Source: Uranotaenia lowii
Lineage: Eukaryota; Arthropoda; Insecta; Diptera; Culicidae
Length of the DNA stretch: 64,000 nucleotides
Assembly: GCF_029784155.1 (NCBI RefSeq)
Contig: NC_073692.1
Span: forward strand, 428,091,324 to 428,155,323
Reading direction: 5' to 3'
The notes under the pieces were generated by a model, which saw only the letters and a program-made list of their open reading frames with translations, did not search any database and was not told where the DNA came from. A program made the translations under genes and the position numbers. Positions 1 through 15,739 of this stretch are shown one piece after another; positions within the stretch are counted from its first letter, which is position 1, and every line of letters begins with the position of its first letter.

Positions 1-2790
1 TGACAAAAATGACAAAAATGACAAAAATGACAAAAATGACAAAAATGACAAAAATGACAAAAATGACAAAAATGACAAAAAGGACAAAAATGACAAAAAT
101 GACAAAAATGACAAAAATGACAAAAATGACAAAAATGACAAAAATGACAAAAATGACAAAAATGACAAAAATGACAAAAATGACAAAAATGACAAAAATG
201 ACAAAAATGACAAAAATGACAAAAATGACAAAAATGACAAAAATGACAAAAATGACAAAAATGACAAAAATGACAAAAATGACAAAAATGACAAAAATGA
301 CAAAAATGACAAAAATGACAAAAATGACAAAAATGACAAAAATGACAAAAATGACAAAAATGACAAAAATGACAAAAATGACAAAAATGACAAAAATGAC
401 AAAAATGACAAAAATGACAAAAATGACAAAAATGACAAAAATGACAAAAATGACAAAAATGACAAAAATGACAAAAATGACAAAAATGACAAAAATGACA
501 AAAATGACAAAAATGACAAAAATGACAAAAATGACAAAAATGACAAAAATGACAAAAATGACAAAAATGACAAAAATGACAAAAATGACAAAAATGACAA
601 AAATGACAAAAATGACAAAAATGACAAAAATGACAAAAAATGACAAAAATGACAAAAATGACAAAAATGACAAAAATGACAAAAATGACAAAAATGACAA
701 AAATGACAAAAATGACAAAAATGACAAAAATGACAAAAATGACAAAAATGACAAAAATGACTAAAATAAAAAAAGGGCAAAAATGACTAAAATGACAAAA
801 AGGGCAAAAATGACAAATATGACAAAAATTACAAAAATGGCAAAAATGACAAAAATTACCAAAATGACAAAAATTACAAAAATGACAAAAATGACAAAAA
901 TGACAAAAATGACAAAAATGACAAAAATGACAAAAATGACAAAAATGACAAAAATGATAAAAATGACAAAAATGACAAAAATGACAAAAATGACAACAAT
1001 AACAAAAATGACAAAAATGACAAAAATGACAAAAATGACAAAAATGACAAAAATGACAAAATTGACAAAAATGACAAAAATGACAAAAATGACAAAAATG
1101 ACAAAAATGACAAAAACGACAAAAATGACAAAAATGACAAAAATGACAAAAATGACAAAAATGACAAAAATGACAAAAATGACAAAAATGACAAAAATGA
1201 CAAAAATGACAAAAATGGCAAAAATGACAAAAATGACAAAAATGACAAAAATGACAAAAAAGACAAACATGACAAAAATGACAAAAATGACAAAAATGAC
1301 AAAAATGACAAAAATGACAAAAATGACAAAAATGACAAAAATGACAAAAATGACAAAAATGACAAAAATGACAAAAATGACAAAAATGACAAAAATGACA
1401 AAAATGACAAAAATGACAAAAATGACAAAAATGACAAAAATGACAAAAATGACAAAAATGACAAAAATGACAAAAATGACAAAAATGACAAAAATGACAA
1501 AAATGACAAAAATGACAAAAATGACAAAAATGACAAAAATGACAAAAATGACAAAAATGACAAAAATGACAAAAATGACAAAAATGACAAAAATGACAAA
1601 AATGACAAAAATGACAAAAATGACAAAAATGACAAAAATGACAAAAATGACAAAAATGACAAAAATGACAAAAATGACAAAAATGACAAAAATGACAAAA
1701 ATGACAAAAATGACAAAAATGACAAAAATGACAAAAATGACAAAAATGACAAAAATGACAAAAATGACAAAAATGACAAAAATGACAAAAATGACAAAAA
1801 TGACAAAAATGACAAAAATGACAAAAATGACAAAAATGACAAAAATGACAAAAATGACAAGAATGACATAAATGACAAAAATGACAAAAATGACAAAAAT
1901 GACAAAAATGACAAAAATGACAAAAATTACAAAAATTACAAAAATGACAAAAATGACAAAAATGACAAAAATGACAAAAATGACAAAAATGACAAAAATG
2001 ACAAAAATGACAAAAATGACAAAAATGACAAAAATGACAAAAATGACAAAAATGACAAAAATGACAAAAATGACAAAAATGACAAAAATGACAAAAATGA
2101 CAAAAATGACAAAAAATGACAAAAATGACAAAAATGACAAAAAGACAACAATGTCAAAAATGACAAAAATGACAAAAATGACAAAAATGACAAAAATGAC
2201 AAAAATGACAAAAATGACAAAAATGACAAAAATGACAAAAATGACAAAAATGACAAAAATGACAAAAATGACAAAAATGACAAAAATGACAAAAATGACA
2301 AAAATGACAAAAATGACAAAAATGACAAAAATGACAAAAATGACAAAAATGACAAAAATGACAAAAATGACAAAAATGACAAAAATGACAAAAATGACAA
2401 AAATGACAAAAATGACAAAAATGACAAAAATGACAAAAATGACAAAAATGACAAAAATGACAAAAATGACAAAAATGACAAAAATAACAAAAATGACAAA
2501 AATGACAAAATTGACAAAAATGACAAAAATGACAAAAATGACAAAAATGACAAAAATGACAAAAATGACAAAAATGACAAAAATGACAAAAATGACAAAA
2601 ATGACAAAAATGACAAAAATGACAAAAATGACAAAAATGACAAAAATGACAAAAATGACAAAAATGACAAAAATGACAAAAATGACAAAAATGACAAAAA
2701 TGACAAAAATGACAAAAATGACAAAAATGACAAAAATGACAAAAATGACAAAAATGACAAAAATGACAAAAATGACAAAAATGACAAAAA

Positions 2791-4078
2791 TGACAATAAT
2801 GACAATAATTATAAAAATTATAAAAATTACAAAAATTACAAAAATGACAAAAATGACAAAAATGACAAAAATGACAAAAATGACAAAAATGACAAAAATG
2901 ACAAAAATGACAAAAATGACAAAAATGACAAAAATGACAAAAATGACAAAAATGACAAAAATGACAAAAATGACAAAAATGACAAAAATGACAAAAATGA
3001 CAAAAATGACAAAAATGACAAAAATGACAAAAATGACAAAAATGACAAAAATGACAAAAATGACAAAAATGACAAAAATGACAAAAATGACAAAAATGAC
3101 AAAAATGACAAAAATGACAAAAATGACAAAAATGACAAAAATGACAAAAATGACAAAAATGACAAAAATGACAAAAATGACAAAAATGACAAAAATGACA
3201 AAAATGACAAAAATGACAAAAATGACAAAAATGACAAAAATGACAAAAATGACAAAAATGACAAAAATGACAAAAATGACAAAAATGACAAAAATGACAA
3301 AAATGACAAAAATGACAAAAATGACAAAAATGACAAAAATGACAAAAATGACAAAAATGACAAAAATGACAAAAATGACAAAAATGACAAAAATGACAAA
3401 AATGACAAAAATGACAAAAATGACAAAAATGACAAAAATGACAAAAATGACAAAAATGACAAAAATGACAAAAATGACAAAAATGACAAAAATGACAAAA
3501 ATGACAAAAATGACAAAAATGACAAAAATGACAAAAATGACAAAAATGACAAAAATGACAAAAATGACAAAAATGACAAAAATGACAAAAATGACAAAAA
3601 TGACAAAAATGACAAAAATGACAAAAATGACAAAAATGACAAAAATGACAAAAATGACAAAAATGACAAAAATGACAAAAATGACAAAAATGACAAAAAT
3701 GACAAAAATGACAAAAATGACAAAAATGACAAAAATGACAAAAATGACAAAAATGACAAAAATGACAAAAATGACAAAAATGACAAAAATGACAAAAATG
3801 ACAAAAATGACAAAAATGACAAAAATGACAAAAATGACAAAAATGACAAAAATGACAAAAATGACAAAAATGACAAAAATGACAAAAATGACAAAAATGA
3901 CAAAAATGACAAAAATGACAAAAATGACAAAAATGACAAAAATGACAAAAATGACAAAAATGACAAAAATGACAAAAATGACAAAAATGACAAAAATGAC
4001 AAAAATGACAAAAATGACAAAAATGACAATAATGACAATAATTATAAAAATTATAAAAATTACAAAAATTACAAAAAT
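2791..4078. repeat. satellite higher-order marker pair, 1,233-bp spacing
   Basis: A distinctive variant run (TGACAATAA units followed by TTATAAAAA and TTACAAAAA units) starts at 2791 and again at 4024. The spacing is 1,233 bp, exactly 137 nine-base units, so the block between them was duplicated as a higher-order unit. Related markers lie at 9331 (one TGACAATAA unit) and about 11668 (three such units), so copies of this marker have diverged by whole units. Confidence 0.85.
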
Positions 4079-5546
4079 GACAAAAATGACAAAAATGACA
4101 AAAATGACAAAAATGACAAAAATGACAAAAATGACAAAAATGACAAAAATGACAAAAATGACAAAAATGACAAAAATGACAAAAATGACAAAAATGACAA
4201 AAATGACAAAAATGACAAAAATGACAAAAATGACAAAAATGACAAAAATGACAAAAATGACAAAAATGACAAAAATGACAAAAATTACAAAAATGACAAA
4301 AATGACAAAAATGACAAAAATGACAAAAATGACAAAAATGACAAAAATGACAAAAATGACAAAAATGACAAAAATGACAAAAATGACAAAAATGACAAAA
4401 ATGACAAAAATGACAAAAATGACAAAAATGACAAAAATGACAAAAATGACAAAAATGACAAAAATGACAAAAATGACAAAAATGACAAAAATGACAAAAA
4501 TGACAAAAATGACAAAAATGACAAAAATGACAAAAATGACAAAAATGACAAAAATGACAAAAATGACAAAAATGACAAAAATGACAAAAATGACAAAAAT
4601 GACAAAAATGACAAAAATGACAAAAATGACAAAAATGACAAAAATGACAAAAATGACAAAAATGACAAAAATGACAAAAATGACAAAAATGACAAAAATG
4701 ACAAAAATGACAAAAATGACAAAAATGACAAAAATGACAAAAATGACAAAAATGACAAAAATGACAAAAATGACAAAAATGACAAAAATGACAAAAATGA
4801 CAAAAATGACAAAAATGACAAAAATGACAAAAATGACAAAAATGACAAAAATGACAAAAATGACAAAAATGACAAAAATGACAAAAATGACAAAAATGAC
4901 AAAAATGACAAAAATGACAAAAATGACAAAAATGACAAAAATGACAAAAATGACAAAAATGACAAAAATGACAAAAATGACAAAAATGACAAAAATGACA
5001 AAAATGACAAAAATGACAAAAATGACAAAAATGACAAAAATGACAAAAATGACAAAAATGACAAAAATGACAAAAATGACAAAAATGACAAAAATGACAA
5101 AAATGACAAAAATGACAAAAATGACAAAAATGACAAAAATGACAAAAATGACAAAAATGACAAAAATGACAAAAATGACAAAATGACAAAATGACAAAAA
5201 TGACAAAAATGACAAAAATGACAAAAATGACAAAAATGACAAAAATGACAAAAATGACAAAAATGACAAAAATGACAAAAATGACAAAAATGACAAAAAT
5301 GACAAAAATGACAAAAATGACAAAAATGACAAAAATGACAAAAATGACAAAAATGACAAAAATGACAAAAATGACAAAAATGACAAAAATGACAAAAATG
5401 ACAAAAATGACAAAAATGACAAAAATGACAAAAATGACAAAAATGACAAAAATGACAAAAATGACAAAAATGACAAAAATGACAAAAATGACAAAAATGA
5501 CAAAAATGACAAAAATGACAAAAATGACAAAAATGACAAAAATGAC

Positions 5547-6430
5547 AGAAATAACAAAAATGACAAAAATGACAAAAATGACAAAAATGATAAAAATGAT
5601 AAATATGACAAATATGACAAATATGACAAATATGACAAATATGACAAATATGACAAATATGACAAATATGACAAATATGACAAATATGACAAATATGACA
5701 AAAATTACAAAAATGACAAAAATGAAAAAAATGACAAAAATAACAAAAATGACAAAAATGACAAAAATGATAAAAATGATAAAAATGACAAATATGACAA
5801 ATATGACAAATATGACAAATATGACAAATATGACAAATATGACAAATATGACAAATATGACAAATATGACAAATATGACAAATATGACAAATATGACAAA
5901 TATGACAAATATGACAAATATGACAAATATGACAAATATGACAAATATGACAAATATGACAAATATGACAAATATGACAAATATGACAAATATGACAAAT
6001 ATGACAAATATGACAAATATGACAAATATGACAAATATGACAAATATGACAAATATGACAAATATGACAAATATGACAAATATGACAAATATGACAAATA
6101 TGACAAATATGACAAATATGACAAATATGACAAATATGACAAATATGACAAATATGACAAATATGACAAATATGACAAATATGACAAATATGACAAATAT
6201 GACAAATATGACAAATATGACAAATATGATAAATATGACAAATATGACAAATATGACAAAAATGACAAAAATGACAAAAATGACAAAAATGACAAAAAAG
6301 ACAAAAATGACAAAAATGACAAAAATGACAAAAATGACAAAAATGACAAAAATGACAAAAATGACAAAAATGACAAAAATGACAAAAATGACAAAAATAA
6401 CAAAAATGACAAAAATGACAAAATTGACAA
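5547..6430. repeat. satellite higher-order repeat copy 1
   Basis: The block begins TGACAGAAATAAC, has a short TGACAAATA run, a signature TGAAAAAAATGAC (about 5722), a second TGACAAATA run of about 50 units (5787-6250), then an AGAC variant with G at 6300, a TAAC unit near 6394 and an AAAATTGAC unit near 6420. The same order recurs in four more blocks to the right. Confidence 0.85.
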
Positions 6431-6787
6431 AAATGACAAAAATGACAAAAATGACAAAAATGACAAAAATGACAAAAATGACAAAAATGACAAAAATGAC
6501 AAAAATGACAAAAATGACAAAAATGACAAAAATGACAAAAATGACAAAAATGACAAAAATGACAAAAATGACAAAAATGACAAAAATGACAAAAATGACA
6601 AAAATGACAAAATGACAAAAATGACAAAAAATGACAAAAATGACAAAAATGACAAAAATGACAAAAATGACAAAAATGACAAAAATGACAAAAATGACAA
6701 AAATGACAAAAATGACAAATATGACAAAATGACAAAAATGACAAAAATGACAAAAATGACAAAAATGACAAAAATGACAAAAATGAA

Positions 6788-7287
6788 NNNNNNNNNNNNN
6801 NNNNNNNNNNNNNNNNNNNNNNNNNNNNNNNNNNNNNNNNNNNNNNNNNNNNNNNNNNNNNNNNNNNNNNNNNNNNNNNNNNNNNNNNNNNNNNNNNNNN
6901 NNNNNNNNNNNNNNNNNNNNNNNNNNNNNNNNNNNNNNNNNNNNNNNNNNNNNNNNNNNNNNNNNNNNNNNNNNNNNNNNNNNNNNNNNNNNNNNNNNNN
7001 NNNNNNNNNNNNNNNNNNNNNNNNNNNNNNNNNNNNNNNNNNNNNNNNNNNNNNNNNNNNNNNNNNNNNNNNNNNNNNNNNNNNNNNNNNNNNNNNNNNN
7101 NNNNNNNNNNNNNNNNNNNNNNNNNNNNNNNNNNNNNNNNNNNNNNNNNNNNNNNNNNNNNNNNNNNNNNNNNNNNNNNNNNNNNNNNNNNNNNNNNNNN
7201 NNNNNNNNNNNNNNNNNNNNNNNNNNNNNNNNNNNNNNNNNNNNNNNNNNNNNNNNNNNNNNNNNNNNNNNNNNNNNNNNNNNNNNN
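6788..7287. other. assembly gap, 500 N
   Basis: Exactly 500 N inside the satellite. The round length suggests a placeholder, so the true array length is unknown. Confidence 0.99.
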
Positions 7288-8141
7288 AAATGACAAAAAT
7301 GACAAAAATGACAAAATGACAAAAATGACAAAAATGACAAAAATGACAAAAATGACAAAAATGACAAAAATGACAAAAATGACAAAAATGACAAAAATGA
7401 CAAAAATGACAAAAATGACAAAAATGACAAAAATGACAAAAATGACAAAAATGACAAAAATGACAAAAATGACAAAAATGACAAAAATGACAAAAATGAC
7501 AAAAATGACAAAAATGACAAAAATGACAAAAATGACAAAAATGACAAAAATGACAAAAATGACAAAAATGACAAAAATGACAAAATGAACAAAAATGACA
7601 AAAATGACAAAAATGACAAAAATGACAAAAATGACAAAAATGACAAAAATGACAAAAATGACAAAATGACAAAAATGACAAAAATGACAAAAATGACAAA
7701 AATGACAAAAATGACAAAAATGACAAAAATGACAAAAATGACAAAAATGACAAAAATGACAAAAATGACAAAAATGACAAAAATGACAAAAATGACAAAA
7801 ATGACAAAAATGACAAAAATGACAAAAATGACAAAAATGACAAAAATGACAAAATGACAAAAATGACAAAAATGACAAAAATGACAAAAATGACAAAAAT
7901 GACAAAAATGACAAAAATGACAAAAATGACAAAAATGACAAAAATGACAAAAATGACAAAAATGACAAAAATGACAAAAATGACAAAAATGACAAAAATG
8001 ACAAATGACAAAAATGACAAAAATGACAAAAATGACAAAAATGACAAAAATGACAAAAATGACAAAAATGACAAAAATGACAAAAATGACAAAAATGACA
8101 AAAATGACAAAAATGACAAAAATGACAAAAATGACAAAAAT

Positions 8142-9000
8142 GATAGAATGACTAAATATGACAAATATGACAAATATGACAAATATGACAAATATGACAA
8201 ATATGGACAAATATGACAAATATGACAAATATGACAAATATGACAAATATGACAAATATGACAAAAATTACAAAAATGACAAAAATGAAAAAAATGACAA
8301 AAATAACAAAAATGACAAAAATGACAAAAATGACAAAAATGACAAAAATGACAAATATGACAAATATGACAAATATGACAAATATGACAAATATGACAAA
8401 TATGACAAATATGACAAATATGACAAATATGACAAATATGACAAATATGACAAATATGACAAATATGACAAATATGACAAATATGACAAATATGACAAAT
8501 ATGACAAATATGACAAATATGACAAATATGACAAATATGACAAATATGACAAATATGACAAATATGACAAATATGACAAATATGACAAATATGACAAATA
8601 TGACAAATATGACAAATATGACAAATATGACAAATATGACAAATATGACAAATATGACAAATATGACAAATATGACAAATATGACAAATATGACAAATAT
8701 GACAAATATGACAAATATGACAAATATGACAAATATGACAAATATGACAAATATGACAAATATGACAAATATGACAAATATGACAAATATGACAAATATG
8801 ATAAATATGACAAATATGACAAATATGACAAAAATGACAAAAATGACAAAAATGACAAAAATGACAAAAAAGACAAAAATGACAAAAATGACAAAAATGA
8901 CAAAAATGACAAAAATGACAAAAATGACAAAAATGACAAAAATGACAAAAATGACAAAAATGACAAAAATAACAAAAATGACAAAAAATGACAAAATTGA
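8142..9000. repeat. satellite higher-order repeat copy 2
   Basis: Same order of variants as copy 1: short TGACAAATA run, the TGAAAAAAATGAC signature near 8286, a long TGACAAATA run (about 8351-8830), the AGAC unit (G at 8872), a TAAC unit and AAAATTGAC near 8992. It has an extra G in one unit near 8205, seen as ATATGGACAA. Confidence 0.85.
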
Positions 9001-10611
9001 CAAAAATGACAAAAATGACAAAAATGACAAAAATGACAAAAATGACAAAAATGACAAAAATGACAAAAATGACAAAAATGACAAAAAATGACAAAAATGA
9101 CAAAAATGACAAAAATGACAAAAATGACAAAAATGACAAAAATGACAAAAATGACAAAAATGACAAAATGACAAAAATGACAAAAATGACAAAAATGACA
9201 AAAATGACAAAAATGACAAATATGACAAAATGACAAAAATGACAAAAATGACAAAAATGACAAAAATGACAAAAATGACAAAAATGACAAAAATGACAAA
9301 AATGACAAAAATGACAAAAATGACAAAAATGACAATAATTATAAAAATTATAAAAATTACAAAAATTACAAAACTGACAAAAATGACAAAAATGACAAAA
9401 ATGACAAAAATGACAAAAATGACAAAAATGACAAAAATGACAAAAATGACAAAAATGACAAAAATGACAAAAATGACAAAAATGACAAAAATGACAAAAA
9501 TGACAAAAATGACAAAAATGACAAAAATGACAAAAATGACAAAAATGACAAAAATGACAAAAATGACAAAAATGACAAAAATGACAAAAATGACAAAAAT
9601 GACAAAAATGACAAAAATGACAAAAATGACAAAAATGACAAAAATGACAAAAATGACAAAAATGACAAAAATGACAAAAATGACAAAAATGACAAAAATG
9701 ACAAAAATGACAAAAATGACAAAAATGACAAAAATGACAAAAATGACAAAAATGACAAAAATGACAAAAATGACAAAAATGACAAAAAATGACAAAAATG
9801 ACAAAAATGACAAAAATGACAAAAATGACAAAAATGACAAAAATGACAAAAATGACAAAAATGACAAAAATGACAAAAATGACAAAAATGACAAAAATGA
9901 CAAAAATGACAAAAATGACAAAAATGACAAAAATGACAAAAATGACAAAAATGACAAAAATGACAAAAATGACAAAAATGACAAAAATGACAAAAATGAC
10001 AAAAATGACAAAAATGACAAAAATGAACAAAAATGACAAAAATGACAAAAATGACAAAAATGACAAAAATGACAAAAATGACAAAAATGACAAAAATGAC
10101 AAAAATGACAAAAATGACAAAAATGACAAAAAATGACAAAAATGACAAAAATGACAAAAATGACAAAAATGACAAAAATGACAAAAATGACAAAAATGAC
10201 AAAAATGACAAAAATGACAAAAATGACAAAAATGACAAAAATGACAAAAAATGACAAAAAATGACAAAAATGACAAAAATGACAAAATGACAAAAATGAC
10301 AAAAATGACAAAAATGACAAAAATGACAAAAATGACAAAAATGACAAAAATGACAAAAATGACAAAAATGACAAAAATGACAAAAATGACAAAAATGACA
10401 AAAATGACAAAAATGACGAAAATGACAAAAATGACAAAAATGACAAAAATGACAAAAATGACAAAAATGACAAAAATGACAAAAATGACAAAAATGACAA
10501 AAATGACAAAAATGACAAAAATGACAAAAATGACAAAAATGACAAAAATGACAAAAATGACAAAAATGACAAAAATGACAAAAATGACAAAAATGACAAA
10601 AATGACAAAAA

Positions 10612-11380
10612 TGATAAAAATGATAAATATGACAAATATGACAAATATGACAAATATGACAAATATGACAAATATGACAAATATGACAAATATGACAAAT
10701 ATGACAAATATGACAAAAATTACAAAAATGACAAAAATGAAAAAAATGACAAAAATAACAAAAATGACAAAAAATGACAAAAATGATAAAAATGATAAAA
10801 ATGACAAATATGACAAATATGACAAATATGACAAATATGACAAATATGACAAATATGACAAATATGACAAATATGACAAATATGACAAATATGACAAATA
10901 TGACAAATATGACAAATATGACAAATATGACAAATATGACAAATATGACAAATATGACAAATATGACAAATATGACAATTATGACAAATATGACAAATAT
11001 GACAAATATGACAAATATGACAAATATGACAAATATGACAAATATGACAAATATGACAAATATGACAAATATGACAAATATGACAAATATGACAAATATG
11101 ACAAATATGACAAATATGACAAATATGACAAATATGACAAATATGACAAATATGACAAATATGACAAATATGACAAATATGACAAATATGACAAATATGA
11201 CAAAAATGACAAAAATGACAAAAATGACAAAAATGACAAAAATGACAAAAAAGACAAAAATGACAAAAATGACAAAAATGACAAAAATGACAAAAATGAC
11301 AAAAATGACAAAAATGACAAAAATGACAAAAATGACAAAAATAACAAAAATAACAAAAATGACAAAAATGACAAAATTGA
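10612..11380. repeat. satellite higher-order repeat copy 3
   Basis: Same ordered markers: TGATAAAAA units, short TGACAAATA run, signature near 10739, long TGACAAATA run (10803-11200, interrupted by one ACAATTATG unit near 10977), AGAC unit (G at 11253), two TAAC units and AAAATTGAC near 11374. Confidence 0.85.
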
Positions 11381-12682
11381 CAAAAATGACAAAAATGACA
11401 AAAATGACAAAAATGACAAAAATGACAAAAATGACAAAAATGACAAAAATGACAAAAATGACAAAAATGACAAAAATGACAAAAATGACAAAAATGACAA
11501 AAATGACAAAAAATGACAAAAATGACAAAAATGACAAAAATGACAAAAATGACAAAAATGACAAAAATGACAAAAATGACAAAAATGACAAAAATGACAA
11601 AAATGACAAAAATGACAAAAATGACAAAATGACAAAAATGACAAAAATGACAAAAATGACAAAAATGACAATAATGACAATAATGACAATAATTATAAAA
11701 ATTATAAAAATTACAAAAATTACAAAAATGACCAAAAATGACAAAAATGACAAAAATGACAAAAATGACAAAAATGACAAAAATGACAAAAATGACAAAA
11801 ATGACAAAAATGACAAAAAATGACAAAAATGACAACAATGACAAAAATGACAAAAATGACAAAAATGACAAAAATGACAAAAATGACAAAAATGACAAAA
11901 ATGACAAAAAATGACAAAAATGACAAAAATGACAAAAATGACAAAAATGACAAAAATGACAAAAATGACAAAAATGACAAAAATGACAAAAATGACAAAA
12001 AATGACAAAAATGACAAAAATGACAAAAATGACAAAATGACAAAAATGACAAAAATGACAAAAAATGACAAAAATGACAAAAATGACAAAAATGACAAAA
12101 ATGACAAAAATGACAAAAATGACAAAAATGACAAAAATGACAAAAATGACAAAAATGACAAAAATGACAAAAATGACAAAAATGACAAAAATGACAAAAA
12201 TGACAAAAATGACAAAAATGACAAAAATGACAAAAATGACAAAAATGACAAAAATGACAAAAATGACAAAAATGACAAAAATGACAAAAATGACAAAAAT
12301 GACAAAAATGACAAAAATGACAAAAAATGACAAAAATGACAAAAATGACAAAAATGACAAAAAATGACAAAAATGACAAAAATGACAAAAATGACAAAAA
12401 TGACAAAAATGACAAAAATGACAAAAATGACAAAAATGACAAAAATGACAAAAATGACAAAAATGACAAAAAATGACAAAAATGACAAAAATGACAAAAA
12501 TGACAAAAATGACAAAAATGACAAAAATGACAAAATGACAAAAATGACAAAAATGACAAAAATGACAAAAATGACAAAAATGACAAAAATGACAAAAATG
12601 ACAAAAATGACAAAAATGACAAAAATGACAAAAATGACAAAAATGACAAAAATGACAAAAATGACAAAAATGACAAAAATGA

Positions 12683-13320
12683 CAGAAATAACAAAAATGA
12701 CAAAAATGACAAAAATGACAAAAATGATAAAAATGATAAATATGACAAATATGACAAATATGACAAATATGACAAATATGACAAATATGACAAATATGAC
12801 AAATATGACAAATATGACAAAAATTACAAAAATGACAAAAATGAAAAAAATGACAAAAATAACAAAAATGACAAAAATGACAAAAATGATAAAAATGATA
12901 AAAATGACAAATATGACAAATATGACAAATATGACAAATATGACAAATATGACAAATATGACAAATATGACAAATATGACAAATATGACAAATATGACAA
13001 ATATGACAAATATGACAAATATGACAAATATGACAAATATGACAAATATGACAAATATGACAAATATGACAAATATGACAAATATGACAAATATGACAAA
13101 TATGAGAAATATGACAAATATGACAAATATGACAAATATGACAAATATGACAAATATGACAAATATGACAAAAATGACAAATATGACAAATATGACAAAT
13201 ATGACAAATATGACAAATATGACAAATATGACAAATATGACAAATATGACAAATATGACAAATATGACAAATATGACAAATATGACAAAAATGACAAAAA
13301 TGACAAAAATGACAAAAAAG
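12683..13320. repeat. satellite higher-order repeat copy 4
   Basis: Begins with the TGACAGAAATAAC signature; TGAAAAAAATGAC near 12842; long TGACAAATA run with one GAGAAATAT and one TGACAAAAA interruption; AGAC unit with G at 13320. The TAAC and AAAATTGAC markers that follow in copies 1-3 are absent; a pure TGACAAAAA run of about 1.2 kb follows instead. Confidence 0.85.
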
Positions 13321-14589
13321 ACAAAAATGACAAAAATGACAAAAATGACAAAAATGACAAAAATGACAAAAATGACAAAAATGACAAAAATGACAAAAAT
13401 GACAAAAATGACAAAAATGACAAAAATGACAAAAATGACAAAAATGACAAAAATGACAAAAATGACAAAAATGACAAAAATGACAAAAATGACAAAAATG
13501 ACAAAAATGACAAAAATGACAAAAATGACAAAAATGACAAAAATGACAAAAATGACAAAAATGACAAAAATGACAAAAATGACAAAAATGACAAAAATGA
13601 CAAAAATGACAAAAATGACAAAAATGACAAAAATGACAAAAATGACAAAAATGACAAAAATGACAAAAATGACAAAAATGACAAAAATGACAAAAATGAC
13701 AAAAATGACAAAAATGACAAAAATGACAAAAATGACAAAAATGACAAAAATGACAAAAATGACAAAAATGACAAAAATGACAAAAATGACAAAAATGACA
13801 AAAATGACAAAAATGACAAAAATGACAAAAATGACAAAAATGACAAAAATGACAAAAATGACAAAAATGACAAAAATGACAAAAATGACAAAAATGACAA
13901 AAATGACAAAAATGACAAAAATGACAAAAATGACAAAAATGACAAAAATGACAAAAATGACAAAAATGACAAAAATGACAAAAATGACAAAAATGACAAA
14001 AATGACAAAAATGACAAAAATGACAAAAATGACAAAAATGACAAAAATGACAAAAATGACAAAAATGACAAAAATGACAAAAATGACAAAAATGACAAAA
14101 ATGACAAAAATGACAAAAATGACAAAAATGACAAAAATGACAAAAATGACAAAAATGACAAAAATGACAAAAATGACAAAAATGACAAAAATGACAAAAA
14201 TGACAAAAATGACAAAAATGACAAAAATGACAAAAATGACAAAAATGACAAAAATGACAAAAATGACAAAAATGACAAAAATGACAAAAATGACAAAAAT
14301 GACAAAAATGACAAAAATGACAAAAATGACAAAAATGACAAAAATGACAAAAATGACAAAAATGACAAAAATGACAAAAATGACAAAAATGACAAAAATG
14401 ACAAAAATGACAAAAATGACAAAAATGACAAAAATGACAAAAATGACAAAAATGACAAAAATGACAAAAATGACAAAAATGACAAAAATGACAAAAATGA
14501 CAAAAATGACAAAAGTGACAAAAATGACAAAAATGACAAAAATGACAAAAATGACAAAAATGACAAAAATGACAAAAATGACAAAAATG

Positions 14590-15300
14590 ACAGAAATAAC
14601 AAAAATGACAAAAATGACAAAAATGACAAAAATGATAAAAATGATAAATATGACAAATATGACAAATATGACAAATATGACAAATATGACAAATATGACA
14701 AATATGACAAATATGACAAATATGACAAAAATTACAAAAATGACAAAAATGAAAAAAATGACAAAAATAACAAAAATGACAAAAATGACAAAAATGATAA
14801 AAATGATAAAAATGACAAATATGACAAATATGACAAATATGACAAATATGACAAATATGACAAATATGACAAATATGACAAATATGACAAATATGACAAA
14901 TATGACAAATATGACAAATATGACAAATATGACAAATATGACAAATATGACAAATATGACAAATATGACAAATATGACAAATATGACAAATATGACAAAT
15001 ATGACAAATATGACAAATATGACAAATATGACAAATATGACAAATATGACAAATATGACAAATATGACAAATATGACAAATATGACAAATATGACAAATA
15101 TGACAAATATGACAAATATGACAAATATGACAAATATGACAAATATGACAAATATGACAAATATGACAAATATGACAAATATGACAAATATGACAAATAT
15201 GACAAATATGACAAATATGACAAATATGACAAATATGACAAATATGACAAAAATGACAAAAATGACAAAAATGACAAAAATGACAAAAATGACAAAAAAG
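14590..15300. repeat. satellite higher-order repeat copy 5
   Basis: Begins with the TGACAGAAATAAC signature; TGAAAAAAATGAC near 14750; long uninterrupted TGACAAATA run (about 14814-15246); AGAC unit with G at 15300. It is the last recognisable higher-order copy before the array decays. Confidence 0.85.
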
Positions 15301-15739
15301 ACAAAAATGACAAAAATGACAAAAATGACAAAAATGACAAAAATGACAAAAATGACAAAAATGACAAAAATGACAAAAATGACAAAAATGACACAAAAGA
15401 CAAAAATGACAAAAATGACAAAAATGATAAAAATGACAAAAATGACAAAAATGACAAAAATGACAAAAATGACAAAAATGACAAAAATGACAAAAATGAC
15501 AAAAATGACAGAAATGACAAAAATGACAAAAATGACAAAAATGACAAAAATGACAAAAATGACAAAACTGACAAAAATGACAAAAATGACAAAAATGACA
15601 AAAATGACAAAAATGACAAAAATGACAAAAATGACAAAAATGACAAAAATGACAAAAATGACAAAAATGACAAAAATGACAAAAATGACGAAAATGACAA
15701 ATTTGACAAAAATCACAAAAAAGACAAAAATGACAAAAA